From NCBI RefSeq assembly GCF_000285515.1, contig NZ_HE610960.1, forward strand, positions 197,309 through 261,308: 64,000 nt of DNA, read 5' to 3'. Shown one piece after another: positions 37,060 through 44,812 of this stretch. Positions within the stretch are counted from its first letter, which is position 1; every line of letters begins with the position of its first letter. The stretch is from Paenibacillus senegalensis JC66 (lineage in GTDB: Bacteria > Bacillota > Bacilli > Paenibacillales > NBRC-103111). The notes beneath the pieces were generated by a model that worked only from the letters and a program-made list of their open reading frames with translations, did not search any database and was not told where the DNA came from. A program made the position numbers and the translations under genes.

Positions 37060-37878
37060 ATGATCAGACAACCGATGCCTGTAACATTCTACTCCCCTGT
37101 GCTTGAGCGGAGATTAACCTTTTATGTATGCCTCCCGCCAGGATATGAAACCTCCGGCCGCCAATATCCGTCGATTTATTTGCTGCATGGCCGGTTCGGC
37201 AGTGAAATAGACTGGCCGTACAAAGGAGCGGCCTATGAGACCATTTCGCGTTTGACGGCATCCGGACAGCTTACAGAAGCTGTGGTCATCATGCCGAGCG
37301 ACGGGGGGTTCTCGCAGGGGACCTATTATACGGATTGGCACGATGGCAGCGGGCGGTTCGAGCAGTACTTTATCCAAGACTTGATTCCCTTCGTTGAATC
37401 TCAATATCGGATTAAGTCAGAGCGAAGCTCCCGGGCTATAGGCGGCTTATCCATGGGCGGTTTCGGCTCCCTGTACTTCGCCCTCCGCCATCCGGACAAG
37501 TTTGCGGCTGCCGGCAGTATGTCGGGAGCTCTTGGCATGTTCCCTCAGACAGGCAATCTGCATTTAGGTCCGGATTGGAGTGTAGAGATGCTGGAGCGGG
37601 TGGTTGGCCCTCTCGATGGCCCCTATGCCTTGGAGCGAAATCTCGCCATACTGGCAGCCCGCGTCATAAAACAGGCCGACCTGCCAGCCCTGTATTTCGA
37701 TTGTGGCACGGAGGATTTCCTCTATGAATCCAACCTTTGGTTTAAGGATCAATTGACTAAGCTTAATTACCCTTTCACTTATCAGGATTTCCCCGGCTCC
37801 CATACATGGGAGTATTGGTCAGAGCACTTGGCAGATGTCCTCCTGTTCTTAAACCGGCACATAAGCCGGCACTCTTGA
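37060..37878 (+). CDS. esterase D-type alpha/beta hydrolase
   Basis: A cytosolic serine hydrolase of 272 residues (no signal peptide). The nucleophile elbow is GGLSMGGFGS near residue 130, the acid is in FDCGTEDF and the His in PGSHTWEYW. This pattern matches the putative esterase (PF00756) family, which includes ferric-siderophore and acyl esterases. The ATG follows AAAGGAG. Together with the MFS gene, import and ester cleavage is a possible theme. Confidence 0.82.
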   Translation: MIRQPMPVTFYSPVLERRLTFYVCLPPGYETSGRQYPSIYLLHGRFGSEIDWPYKGAAYETISRLTASGQLTEAVVIMPSDGGFSQGTYYTDWHDGSGRFEQYFIQDLIPFVESQYRIKSERSSRAIGGLSMGGFGSLYFALRHPDKFAAAGSMSGALGMFPQTGNLHLGPDWSVEMLERVVGPLDGPYALERNLAILAARVIKQADLPALYFDCGTEDFLYESNLWFKDQLTKLNYPFTYQDFPGSHTWEYWSEHLADVLLFLNRHISRHS

Positions 37879-37951
37879 GCAAGAGCTCTGGAACGACCTC
37901 TCTGATCAGCCACTCTCAAGCAATTGACTTTGTATATTCCCCTATCAAAAA

Positions 37952-37984
37952 ACAAAAGCAGCCCTGCTAAAGGGCTGCTTTTGT
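37952..37984. terminator. bidirectional terminator between esterase and csp genes
   Basis: A perfect 14-bp stem ACAAAAGCAGCCCT / AGGGCTGCTTTTGT with a five-base loop, with A- and T-rich flanks on both strands. Confidence 0.9.
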
Positions 37985-38024
37985 GTAAGGCCATCATACA
38001 ATATATGAGTGGTTTTCCCTTATC

Positions 38025-38222
38025 TTATAATTTAGTGACGTTAGCTGCTTGAGGTCCGCGGTTACCTTCAGTGATTTCGAACTCAACTTCTTGACCTTCG
38101 TCAAGAGTTTTGAACCCTTCACCTTGAATGGCGGAGAAATGTACGAATACGTCGTCTCCGTCCTCGACTTGGATAAAACCGTAACCTTTTTCTGCGTTAA
38201 ACCATTTTACTGTACCTTTCAA
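38025..38222 (-). CDS. csp: cold-shock protein
   Basis: A 65-residue OB-fold RNA/DNA chaperone. RNP1 (KGYGFI) and RNP2 (VFVHF) are intact and the sequence resembles CspB/CspD. The start is a TTG (TTG AAA GGT) eight bases after AGGAGG; no ATG is available. A consensus promoter lies close upstream, so its leader is short, unlike the long cold-shock leaders of E. coli. Confidence 0.96.
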   Translation of the reverse strand: MKGTVKWFNAEKGYGFIQVEDGDDVFVHFSAIQGEGFKTLDEGQEVEFEITEGNRGPQAANVTKL

Positions 38223-38243
38223 GTAAACAACCTCCTAAAATGC

Positions 38244-38258
38244 CGCCATTGTATGGCG
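38244..38258 (-). promoter_or_regulatory. small hairpin in the csp leader
   Basis: CGCCAT/ATGGCG with a three-base loop sits just upstream of the csp ribosome binding site. It is a candidate for control of translation or stability. Confidence 0.45.
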
Positions 38259-38268
38259 AATGTACCTT

Positions 38269-38297
38269 ATTATAGCACCTACGCACGGCAATTTCAA
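38269..38297 (-). promoter_or_regulatory. csp promoter
   Basis: On the minus strand TTGAAA (38292-38297) and TATAAT (38269-38274) are 17 bp apart. Transcription would begin about 40 nt before the TTG start codon. Confidence 0.8.
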
Positions 38298-38332
38298 GCG
38301 GCTAACCTTAAACTTTTCATCAATTGCGTGTC

Positions 38333-39082
38333 CTATTTTTCTAATGCTTTAGTAATGCATAATAGCTGTTTGGAGCCCGGGATAAATGGCAAACGTGTAT
38401 TCTTCCAGCTTATTTGGGCACCTGTGCCGCTAAGCTCAGTAAGCAGCTGCTCCATCTTGCTGTAGGGCTGATAAGCGAGGTTAAACAGCGGATAGATGCG
38501 GATTTGGCCTCCGGGGCGGCAAATTCGCAACAGCTCCAAAATCGATGCCATATGAAAGGCAGCATCCAGCTCTTGCTCATACAAAAACAACAGGTGACTG
38601 CACAGTACTAGTGAAAACCGATCGTCCTGCAACGGCAGAGTCGGGAGCCCTGCTGCGATATAACGGTCCTTTTGCACAGGATCCGTGAAGCTCGCTGTAA
38701 ACTTGGCCAGCGACTGTTCCCTGCGCTCCTGATAGCGTTCGTAGCTGCCATAATACGACCAGTCCATACGCTGCTTGAGGGCGGCTATCTTCGCTCCCGA
38801 CTGCGCCAGTTCTTCCCTCGCATGCTGCAATACACTCTGTTGATCAAGCGCATATAGGGGATCGACCGCTGTCGCGTCTATCCCCCTCTCTAACGCCGAT
38901 GCTGTGAAAGAGGCAGCCCCCGCAGCGACATCAACCAGTGACGCACTGGATAAATCACTCTCTTGCAGGGCAAACATGCGAATGTATTCCTCCCACGATC
39001 GGCAGGTCATGGCAAATCCAATCTGATGATATCCGTTGCTCTGTTGGACATGATTCCCTCTGCTCTGCTCATACTTGCTCAT
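38333..39082 (-). CDS. SAM-dependent methyltransferase-like protein
   Basis: A 249-residue class I methyltransferase-like protein. The motif I strand is LVDVAAGAASFTA near residue 50, an acidic VDPLY follows, and a FSLVLCSHLLFLY strand lies near motif IV. It appears about the right size for a small-molecule or RNA methyltransferase. No neighbour reveals the substrate. It lies upstream of csp on the same strand. Confidence 0.72.
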   Translation of the reverse strand: MSKYEQSRGNHVQQSNGYHQIGFAMTCRSWEEYIRMFALQESDLSSASLVDVAAGAASFTASALERGIDATAVDPLYALDQQSVLQHAREELAQSGAKIAALKQRMDWSYYGSYERYQERREQSLAKFTASFTDPVQKDRYIAAGLPTLPLQDDRFSLVLCSHLLFLYEQELDAAFHMASILELLRICRPGGQIRIYPLFNLAYQPYSKMEQLLTELSGTGAQISWKNTRLPFIPGSKQLLCITKALEK

Positions 39083-39219
39083 GCTTCATCTCTCCTCTGC
39101 TCTACTGTTCCAGCACCGGTTTGCTTGGCTCGCAGCCAAACACCCGGTTAACCGTCAGTATATCAGGAGAAAATGCTGTTTGCTATCATTTTTTCAAACC
39201 GCAATCGCTAAGGCAGCCC

Positions 39220-40101
39220 TCACGCATCCAGTTTGTGCATATATTCAAGAATCTCCTTAAGCTGCAGCGGCTGATCCTTCATTATAGCGATATTTCTGGC
39301 TCCAAGCTCCGCGAGGGTGGCGTCCCGGTCCCGGCTAATCAGCTGCACGATCGGAGATTCTTCGCCTGAGCATTCAACGACTCCAGGCAAGTTCAGCACC
39401 CCCGAAGCAGCGCTTCCCTCAGCGAGCCAGATTCGCGACCAGGAGACAAGCAGTTCGTCCTTATCATACGGACCCTTGCATCTTCCCTCCCGCATCAGCA
39501 AGACAGCATCTGCAAATTCTTTTACGTCCTCTGGCGAATGAGTGGAAAACAATACAGTCCTCCCCATCGTCTCCGCATCCTCGGCAAGCATATGCTTGAG
39601 ATAGCTGCGGCTTGGCATGTCCAAACCATTAGTCGGTTCATCCAGCAGCAGAATCGGGCTGCCCGTGCTCAAAGCAAGTGTCAGCGCCACCTTCTTCTTG
39701 TTCCCTTGAGAAAGCATGCTGTATCGCTTGTGAACAGGCAGTTTAAATTGCTCACGACACTGGTCAAATCTTTGCGAATTCCAGTTAGGGTACCATGGGG
39801 AGAGCATCTGAACGAGCTGATGAAGGGTAAACATTTCACAGCCCTCCATCGGATCCGGGACGAAAGCAATCCTTGTCTTGATCTCATCCTCGTTCCCGGC
39901 TATGCGCTGTCCATAAAGTTCAACATACCCTGAATCGGGCTTTAACAAATTCATCGTCAATTTCATCAATGTTGTTTTTCCAGAGCCGTTAGCGCCCGCC
40001 AAAGCGTAGGCAAGACCATCCTGCAGCGTCAAATCGATAGGACCCAGTTCAAAATCTGCTTTCCGTTTTAACACCTGATTGTACTGAAGCGGGAAGGTCA
40101 T
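39220..40101 (-). CDS. ABC transporter ATP-binding protein (YtrB-like)
   Basis: The 293-residue ATPase has Walker A GANGSGKTT, signature LSQGNKKK (a YtrB-type variant), Walker B ILLLDEPTNGLD and the H-loop STHSPED. A C-terminal extension of about 80 residues follows. Its ATG overlaps the GntR gene stop by 4 bp, indicating translational coupling. It forms the distal gene of a YtrA-type operon. Confidence 0.88.
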   Translation of the reverse strand: MTFPLQYNQVLKRKADFELGPIDLTLQDGLAYALAGANGSGKTTLMKLTMNLLKPDSGYVELYGQRIAGNEDEIKTRIAFVPDPMEGCEMFTLHQLVQMLSPWYPNWNSQRFDQCREQFKLPVHKRYSMLSQGNKKKVALTLALSTGSPILLLDEPTNGLDMPSRSYLKHMLAEDAETMGRTVLFSTHSPEDVKEFADAVLLMREGRCKGPYDKDELLVSWSRIWLAEGSAASGVLNLPGVVECSGEESPIVQLISRDRDATLAELGARNIAIMKDQPLQLKEILEYMHKLDA

Positions 40102-40505
40102 TGCTCCTTATCCCCCTGTTCACTTGATATTTTCTCAAGCACCTGCTCAAATAGTTCGCGAATTTGTTCTTTGCTGCGCTGCATGCGAAAGCTCATTTCA
40201 ATCGCTGTTCGAAAAGCCTGCTGCAGCTGGCTGTCAGCTACACTCTGCTTGTCTTTGAGCTGAATATCCGCTACAAAGGTTCCTTTCCCCCGTACCGTTT
40301 TGATGTAATTGTGCTGCTCCAGATTTTGATATGCTTTTGTTGTTGTGATTACGCTGCATGAGAGCTCACTGGCCAGCTTGCGGATGGAAGGCAGCATCGT
40401 TCCGGGCTTTAACTGTCCGCTGACAATGAGGGCAATGAGCTGCTGCTCAATCTGGTGATAAATAGGCTCGCGGCTTTGTTCGGATAGCTCAATGGGCAGT
40501 TTCAT
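40098..40505 (-). CDS. GntR-family regulator (YtrA subfamily)
   Basis: A 135-residue regulator with a winged HTH (PIYHQIEQQLIALIVSG, PSIRKLASELSCS, YIKTVRGKGTFV) and only a short C-terminal helical region, which defines the YtrA subfamily. It is translationally coupled to the ABC ATPase gene and lies 16 bp after the permease gene. YtrA regulators repress their own ABC transporter operons, often in response to cell-wall antibiotics. Confidence 0.88.
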   Translation of the reverse strand: MKLPIELSEQSREPIYHQIEQQLIALIVSGQLKPGTMLPSIRKLASELSCSVITTTKAYQNLEQHNYIKTVRGKGTFVADIQLKDKQSVADSQLQQAFRTAIEMSFRMQRSKEQIRELFEQVLEKISSEQGDKEQ

Positions 40506-40521
40506 CCAGAATCGCCTCCAC

Positions 40522-41262
40522 TTAAAAGAAATCCATCCGTCTTAGACGCCGGTTTAACAGCCATTTAAAAAATCCAATACCTATCCCGGCTGCTACCAAT
40601 GCTGCACAGGCACTAACAACGGGATAAGCTGATGCCCATTCCACCGCCAATGTATATATTGGCCTGCCTAACAGGCCGGCTCCAATAGCTAAGAGAGCGA
40701 TGCCACCCGCCATGTACACTAATGTGGCAACGAGCAAAGCTTTGCCGTTGAAGGCAAATTCCAGATAAGGATTTATTCCGGCCAGAGCAGCAGTATAGCC
40801 GAACAATACAAGGATATAACTGGTATATGCGGACAAACTTAATTGGCCGGACAGTTCCGGCCAACTGGCAAGAGTAAACACGGCAGCAAACCCTATAAAG
40901 CTTGCAATCAGACAAACGAGCATATTGAGTATCCTTCCCCAAACGACCACATGTAAGGGGATCGCCCACATCCGGTAAAACTTCATCTTTTTTAGGAAAG
41001 GATCATCAGTGAGCATGCTCCAAGATAAATATTCCTTGCTAACAAACAACGTTCCAATCGCGGGGAGCCATAGAAAGGTAAACATGTCGCCCGGATAAAC
41101 GATATTAAAAACTTTATGCAGCTGCCTGCCGTTAACAGCCTCAACCATAACTTGACCAAGGATATAACCAAAGCATGCGGTCAGCAAAACATTTCCCAGT
41201 AGAGCTAAATAATTAGGCTTTAATTCATTTATAACCAACTGCCAGGATGACTTCAAGGGCAT
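40522..41262 (-). CDS. ABC transporter permease-like membrane protein
   Basis: A six-helix membrane protein of 246 residues. No family motif is clear, but its position between a Sm_multidrug-like gene and the YtrA/YtrB pair suggests the membrane partner of the ATPase. It begins 15 bp after the upstream gene. Confidence 0.65.
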   Translation of the reverse strand: MPLKSSWQLVINELKPNYLALLGNVLLTACFGYILGQVMVEAVNGRQLHKVFNIVYPGDMFTFLWLPAIGTLFVSKEYLSWSMLTDDPFLKKMKFYRMWAIPLHVVVWGRILNMLVCLIASFIGFAAVFTLASWPELSGQLSLSAYTSYILVLFGYTAALAGINPYLEFAFNGKALLVATLVYMAGGIALLAIGAGLLGRPIYTLAVEWASAYPVVSACAALVAAGIGIGFFKWLLNRRLRRMDFF

Positions 41263-41277
41263 AGCTGTCCCCTCCCT

Positions 41278-41763
41278 TTAATCGCCGCTAAAGAAGTCCG
41301 TACGAATGATTCCAAGAAAATCGAACCCGAAATAAGCGACTACAGCGAGCACGATAGTCCATAAGGCTAAACTAAAGCTCATCCAAGCCGTTACGGCAAC
41401 ACGCGGAGCCTTAAAAGCCATAGCCACAGCAGCAGCGATATGCGATCCGATCAGCAGGGGGCCTACAATAGCTAACCCGGGGAGTCCGTAGCGTTCCCAG
41501 ATGGCTCTAGCCCGCTTGCCGCGTTTGCTCTCCTGAGGGTCACCGCTCCTCTTCTTGCCCCACCACCGCTGGAGGCGATCAAACAGGGCAATGACCATAA
41601 ACATGGTCAGCCAATTTCCTGCAAAGCCAAGCACCGCAACGGCAATCGGATTTAACCCGAATACAACGCCCAACGGAATTACGGCCACCAGTTCAATCCA
41701 AGGGATAGATCCCAGCACAAATACCGCCAGATAAGACCATTCTTCCAAATAATCCATAATCAT
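41278..41763 (-). CDS. small multidrug export-like membrane protein (PF06695-type)
   Basis: A 161-residue protein with four to five hydrophobic segments and the family hallmarks EWSYLAVFVLGSIPWIELVAVIPLG, GFAGNW and YGLPGLAIVGPLLIGSHIAA. The name derives from weak homology; function is not established. ATG at 41763 follows AAAGGAG by nine bases. It is the first gene of the four-gene operon and the leader contains degenerate octamer repeats. Confidence 0.78.
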   Translation of the reverse strand: MIMDYLEEWSYLAVFVLGSIPWIELVAVIPLGVVFGLNPIAVAVLGFAGNWLTMFMVIALFDRLQRWWGKKRSGDPQESKRGKRARAIWERYGLPGLAIVGPLLIGSHIAAAVAMAFKAPRVAVTAWMSFSLALWTIVLAVVAYFGFDFLGIIRTDFFSGD

Positions 41764-41786
41764 AATGCATGACTCCTTTTCTTTTA

Positions 41787-41818
41787 GTGTCCATGTGTCC
41801 ATGTGTTTATGTGTATAT
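41787..41818. repeat. four tandem octamers in the operon leader
   Basis: GTGTCCAT, GTGTCCAT, GTGTTTAT and GTGTATAT stand in direct succession between the promoter and the first gene. The pattern is a decaying 8-bp microsatellite. Confidence 0.8.
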
Positions 41819-41823
41819 GTTAA

Positions 41824-41853
41824 TATATACAGTATAAACACTCGATCTGTCAA
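41824..41853 (-). promoter_or_regulatory. promoter of the YtrA-type operon
   Basis: On the minus strand TTGACA (41848-41853) and TATATA (41824-41829) are 18 bp apart. The spacer holds AGTGTTTATACT, a near-palindrome resembling YtrA-family operators, so autorepression is likely. The rest of the spacer to 42105 has only a T- and G-rich stretch without a gene. Confidence 0.65.
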
Positions 41854-42105
41854 TATCTTTTCTCATTTTTTTCTGACGGCTGTTTTTATGCTGTGGCTGT
41901 GTGACTGTGCTTGCTCCTGTTGGCTCACGCCTCTACCTGTCCTGGTGTCTGGGGATGTGCTTGCCTTTGCTGCTCTTCTTCTTGATTTTCTTCCCGGCTT
42001 TACGGTAACATCTGCTTTATACCTATTTCCTGCCTGACTAACAGGGCCCGCTTGGTTAAATGGACTGCATCTGCATTCCGTCAATTGAAGAAGGAGGTAC
42101 TATTT

Positions 42106-42339
42106 ATGATTAAAAAGCACCAGATTTATAAAACTGATAAATGGAATATGCTTAATGTAGAAATCAATGGCAAGCAGCTGATTGTTCGTGAAATCTCCGA
42201 CCAGTGGGGAGAAGAATGTCACACCTTTCTCAGCCGTCCAGCAATGATTCAATGGGCGGAAAACCGCTTCAGTGAAGAGCAGTTTAACGGAACAGAGGAA
42301 GAAAGACAGCGCATTCTCCAGTCTTTTCGCGAAATATAA
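42106..42339 (+). CDS. 77-residue hypothetical protein
   Basis: A small soluble protein (MIKKHQIYKTDKWNML, then LIVREISDQWGEECHTFLSRP). The ATG follows AAGGAGG and a hairpin follows the stop, so it is likely real. Its ELIVREIS-EEC-like beta/alpha pattern gives no family I can name. It stands alone. Confidence 0.65.
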   Translation: MIKKHQIYKTDKWNMLNVEINGKQLIVREISDQWGEECHTFLSRPAMIQWAENRFSEEQFNGTEEERQRILQSFREI

Positions 42340-42348
42340 GAGATGCAG

Positions 42349-42374
42349 AAGCCGGAATCCCCACTGTCCGGCTT
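42349..42374 (+). terminator. terminator-like hairpin after the 77-residue gene
   Basis: AAGCCGGA/TCCGGCTT arms with a 10-nt loop, then GTAGCTTGTTTG. The T-content is low. Confidence 0.5.
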
Positions 42375-43170
42375 GTAGCTTGTTTGCGGGTAGTTTGCAC
42401 AGTGGCGCTTTGCAAGCAGTGAGTTAGCAGGGCACAGTGCTGGGCTTTGCAGACGTTAGCTTGACATTTTGGCTAGGCCATGCAGAGCGTTGCTAAGCGC
42501 CGCAGCCCGGTTCAGGCAGTAGCAAACCCGATGCCGACCCGTTTGTAGATCGTATACACACACGGTTGCTGTCTGTTATCGACTTGTTTGTCGACCGTTT
42601 GCAGGCGGCCCGGTTAACAGTTCTTTTGGGAGTCGTTTATAGCCCACTCCAAATTGTAACGCTCGCCGTTGTCTTTATTTTGCTTCAAAACGGGGTTTTC
42701 CCGCCTAATTGTCACAAATAAGAGCGAGGGCTAGCGTTAGCGCCAAAAGTCATCGCTGGATATCGCACAGGACAAAACAGGTAAATGCACAAGAACACTT
42801 TGCCGGACATTACACAGAATACCGGTCCGCCGAAAACTCATTATAGTTAATGTAAAGCAGATCTTGGCGTCGGTCAGATTAGTACATTGATAAATCGGCA
42901 ATTCTAATCTCATCTCGCAACTCCCTACATGTGATTTTCCACTGCATGACAGCGGGTCGGTCGACCACAATAATAAGCGCAGAGTTCTTAGTGGCTTGGG
43001 AGCTTGGGAGCTTGGGAGCTTGCGGTCTTGCGGTATTGCGGTATTACGGTCTTGCAATCCTGCGCGTGACCCAGAAAAAACCTGCTATCGTTGTAAAACA
43101 AAAACAGCTTGACAAGCTTCATAGGTATGTAGCACAATTAGTGGAAGAATAACTCGATCATACTACCGTC
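42375..43170. other. 796-bp non-coding spacer
   Basis: No ORF here has a convincing RBS or protein-like composition. It contains a degenerate octamer array at 42995-43066 and phrases rich in CCGTTTG and GTTAGC. The far end leads into the terC riboswitch. Confidence 0.5.
42995..43066. repeat. nine-copy degenerate octamer array
   Basis: CTTGGGAG occurs three times, followed by CTTGCGGT twice, ATTGCGGT, ATTACGGT, CTTGCAAT and CCTGCGCG, all in 8-bp register. The series drifts stepwise from one end to the other. Confidence 0.85.
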
Positions 43171-43266
43171 CCAAAGGGGAGTAGCTGCTACAGTAAAGTC
43201 GTCATCGCGGGAATGAGAATTCCCCGGCTTTATTGGCAACGTAACGTTGTTAGCAAGACCTTTGCC
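43171..43266 (+). ncRNA. yybP-ykoY (manganese) riboswitch
   Basis: The sequence follows the conserved motif: AAAGGGGAGTAGC at the 5' side, GTCGTCATCGCGG, CCCCGGCTTTATTGGCA, and AGCAAGACCTTTGCC at the 3' side. P1 would pair CAAAGG (43172-43177) with CCTTTG (43259-43264). The aptamer senses Mn2+. It lies directly in front of a TerC-family gene, as in B. subtilis ykoY, and its 3' arm is shared with a terminator stem. Confidence 0.93.
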
Positions 43267-43287
43267 GAATTGGTAAAGGTCTTTTTT
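43255..43287 (+). terminator. riboswitch expression platform: terminator 1
   Basis: AAGACCTTTGCC (43255-43266) pairs with GGTAAAGGTCTT (43272-43283) around GAATT, followed by TTTT. The first arm overlaps the aptamer P1 3' strand, so ligand binding should open this hairpin. Confidence 0.88.
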
Positions 43288-43300
43288 CGTTCATTTTTTG

Positions 43301-43337
43301 AAAAAAACCTTTACCTATTACCGGTAAAGGTTTTTTT
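43301..43337 (+). terminator. second tandem terminator
   Basis: A perfect 15-bp stem (43301-43315 with 43323-43337) with ACCTTTACC/GGTAAAGGT at the core and a T7 run. Its 5' arm is also complementary to the 3' arm of terminator 1, so both cannot be paired freely. Confidence 0.85.
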
Positions 43338-43372
43338 GTGGGTTATTACATATTTTTAAGGAGTGGAGTTAC

Positions 43373-44068
43373 TTGGACTCATTTTGGTTAGAATTTATAA
43401 TCCCCCTGCTCAACATCATCGTCATTGATCTTGTTCTGGCTGGTGACAACGCCATCGTTATAGGCCTTGCCGCCCGCAATGTTCCTAAGGAGATGCAGCG
43501 CACTGTTATCATCATCGGTACGATCGGGGCGATTCTCATTCGCGGTTCAGCCACGGTCGCCGTTACCTGGCTCCTGCAGTTCCCTGGTCTGCTCCTCGGT
43601 GGAGGGCTGCTGCTTATCTGGATCTCTTATAAACTGCTGGTTGATAATAAGGAGGATCATCAACTGGAAGCCAAGTCGACAGTGTGGGGAGCCATTGCCA
43701 CCATATTAATCGCCGATACCGTGATGGGCTTGGACAACGTGCTCGCAATAGCCGGAGCCGCTCATGGTAATTACTTGCTCGTTATTATCGGCCTGTTGAT
43801 CAGCGTACCGATCATTATATGGGGAAGCGGCATTTTCCTAAAGCTGATGAACCGTTTTCCATGGCTTATTTATGTCGGATCTGGTGTTCTCGCTTTCACA
43901 GCCGGCAAAATGATTACAGGCGAACCGTTTCTTCATGACATTTTCATCCCTGTCGTTAAATGGCTGTTTATTGTACTGGTTATCGCCGCTGTTCTCCTTT
44001 TGGGGTATCGCAAAAGCAAGCTTAATGAACTCCGGGTTAATCAGGAGCCGAAAGTGATTGAGCAATAA
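43373..44068 (+). CDS. TerC-family membrane protein, probable manganese exporter
   Basis: A 231-residue protein with about seven helices. The family's metal-site aspartates appear in IVIDLVLAGDNAIVIG and ADTVMGLDNVLAIAG. YkoY/YceF (MeeY/MeeF) relatives export Mn2+ to metalate secreted proteins. The TTG start at 43373 is nine bases after AAGGAG. Control by the upstream yybP-ykoY riboswitch fits a Mn export role. Confidence 0.9.
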   Translation: MDSFWLEFIIPLLNIIVIDLVLAGDNAIVIGLAARNVPKEMQRTVIIIGTIGAILIRGSATVAVTWLLQFPGLLLGGGLLLIWISYKLLVDNKEDHQLEAKSTVWGAIATILIADTVMGLDNVLAIAGAAHGNYLLVIIGLLISVPIIIWGSGIFLKLMNRFPWLIYVGSGVLAFTAGKMITGEPFLHDIFIPVVKWLFIVLVIAAVLLLGYRKSKLNELRVNQEPKVIEQ

Positions 44069-44093
44069 CACTATACTTTATCCAAATCAAGCT

Positions 44094-44127
44094 TCCCCCG
44101 CCTCTTCCTGAAAGGAAAGTCGGGGGA
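44094..44127 (+). terminator. terC terminator
   Basis: TCCCCCG/CGGGGGA arms with inner pairing (CTTCC/GGAAAG), then TTTTG, 26 bp after the stop. Confidence 0.8.
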
Positions 44128-44458
44128 TTTTGCTGCTATTCGACCGTCGGTCCTTCTCCCCCACGACACTAGCCTTTTCTCCACCCCATGGCTGACCCTT
44201 CCCCCCGCCCTAAGCTGCCCCTCATTTATGCGGATGCCCTTCCCCTCCCTCCACCGCTGGCCCTTCTCCCCCCACAACGCTGGATCCCTTCCAGCAAAGC
44301 GCCGGCCTCTTCCCATGTATGACGCATACCTGGCGGACCTGCGCAACGGGTACTTCCGGCATTGTTTAGTAGAAACAAGCTGCGCGGCCAGTACTTGGTC
44401 TGGATAGTCCCCCAGCGTTTTGCTATCATTAGGAGCATAGACTGTAATTGTAGCTGAG
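44128..44458. repeat. pyrimidine-rich degenerate repeat region
   Basis: From about 44149 to 44300 the plus strand repeats CCCTTCTCCCCC-like phrases, often followed by CACAACGCT- or CACGACACT-like sequence. The opposite strand is G-rich with four G-runs at 44237-44263. There is no gene that I can support. Confidence 0.55.
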
Positions 44459-44467
44459 GTGAATTTG

Positions 44468-44644
44468 TTGCAAGATACCACTCACGTGATTGCGTTCATT
44501 ATCGTTTCCTTTTGCCTCGCGGTCGTGCTTTTATTGAAGAGGGATTCCATTCCTCCCCGCATCAAAAGAGGATTGGCCCTAGTCACCTTGGCGATGATCG
44601 CCTTTTCCTTTTTTCTTGTTGTGTACAGCTTCATGCAGATGTAA
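44468..44644 (+). CDS. 58-residue two-helix membrane protein
   Basis: Two hydrophobic helices (VIAFIIVSFCLAVVLLL and LALVTLAMIAFSFFLVVYSF) are separated by a basic loop (KRDSIPPRIKRG). The TTG at 44468 is six bases after GAGGTG; a GTG at 44459 would place the RBS inside the gene. It lies just upstream of pepF. Family unknown. Confidence 0.62.
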   Translation: MQDTTHVIAFIIVSFCLAVVLLLKRDSIPPRIKRGLALVTLAMIAFSFFLVVYSFMQM

Positions 44645-44812
44645 ATTTGTTTATAATTAGAATGGCAGCTGCTTATACTAGGGGAAAAGGAAAGGAAGGC
44701 GGCCATGAGGATCGTTCCTTTACTCTTAACCCTGGCAATGCTTGCGGGAAGCGGCCCGTCCGCTGTCCCGGCGCTGTCTGTTGATTCTACTCAAAAGTCA
44801 AGGAGGATTCCT

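Noticed and set aside
42995..43066. CRISPR-like array
   Set aside because: Units are 8 bp, without spacers, and there are no cas genes in the window.
42931..43152. 73-codon ORF across the octamer array
   Set aside because: An 8-bp repeat shifts frame with every copy, and no RBS is present.
44071..44481. 136-codon minus-strand ORF over the pyrimidine-rich region
   Set aside because: Its Arg/Gly/Trp-rich composition reflects the DNA repeats, and it overlaps the terC terminator.
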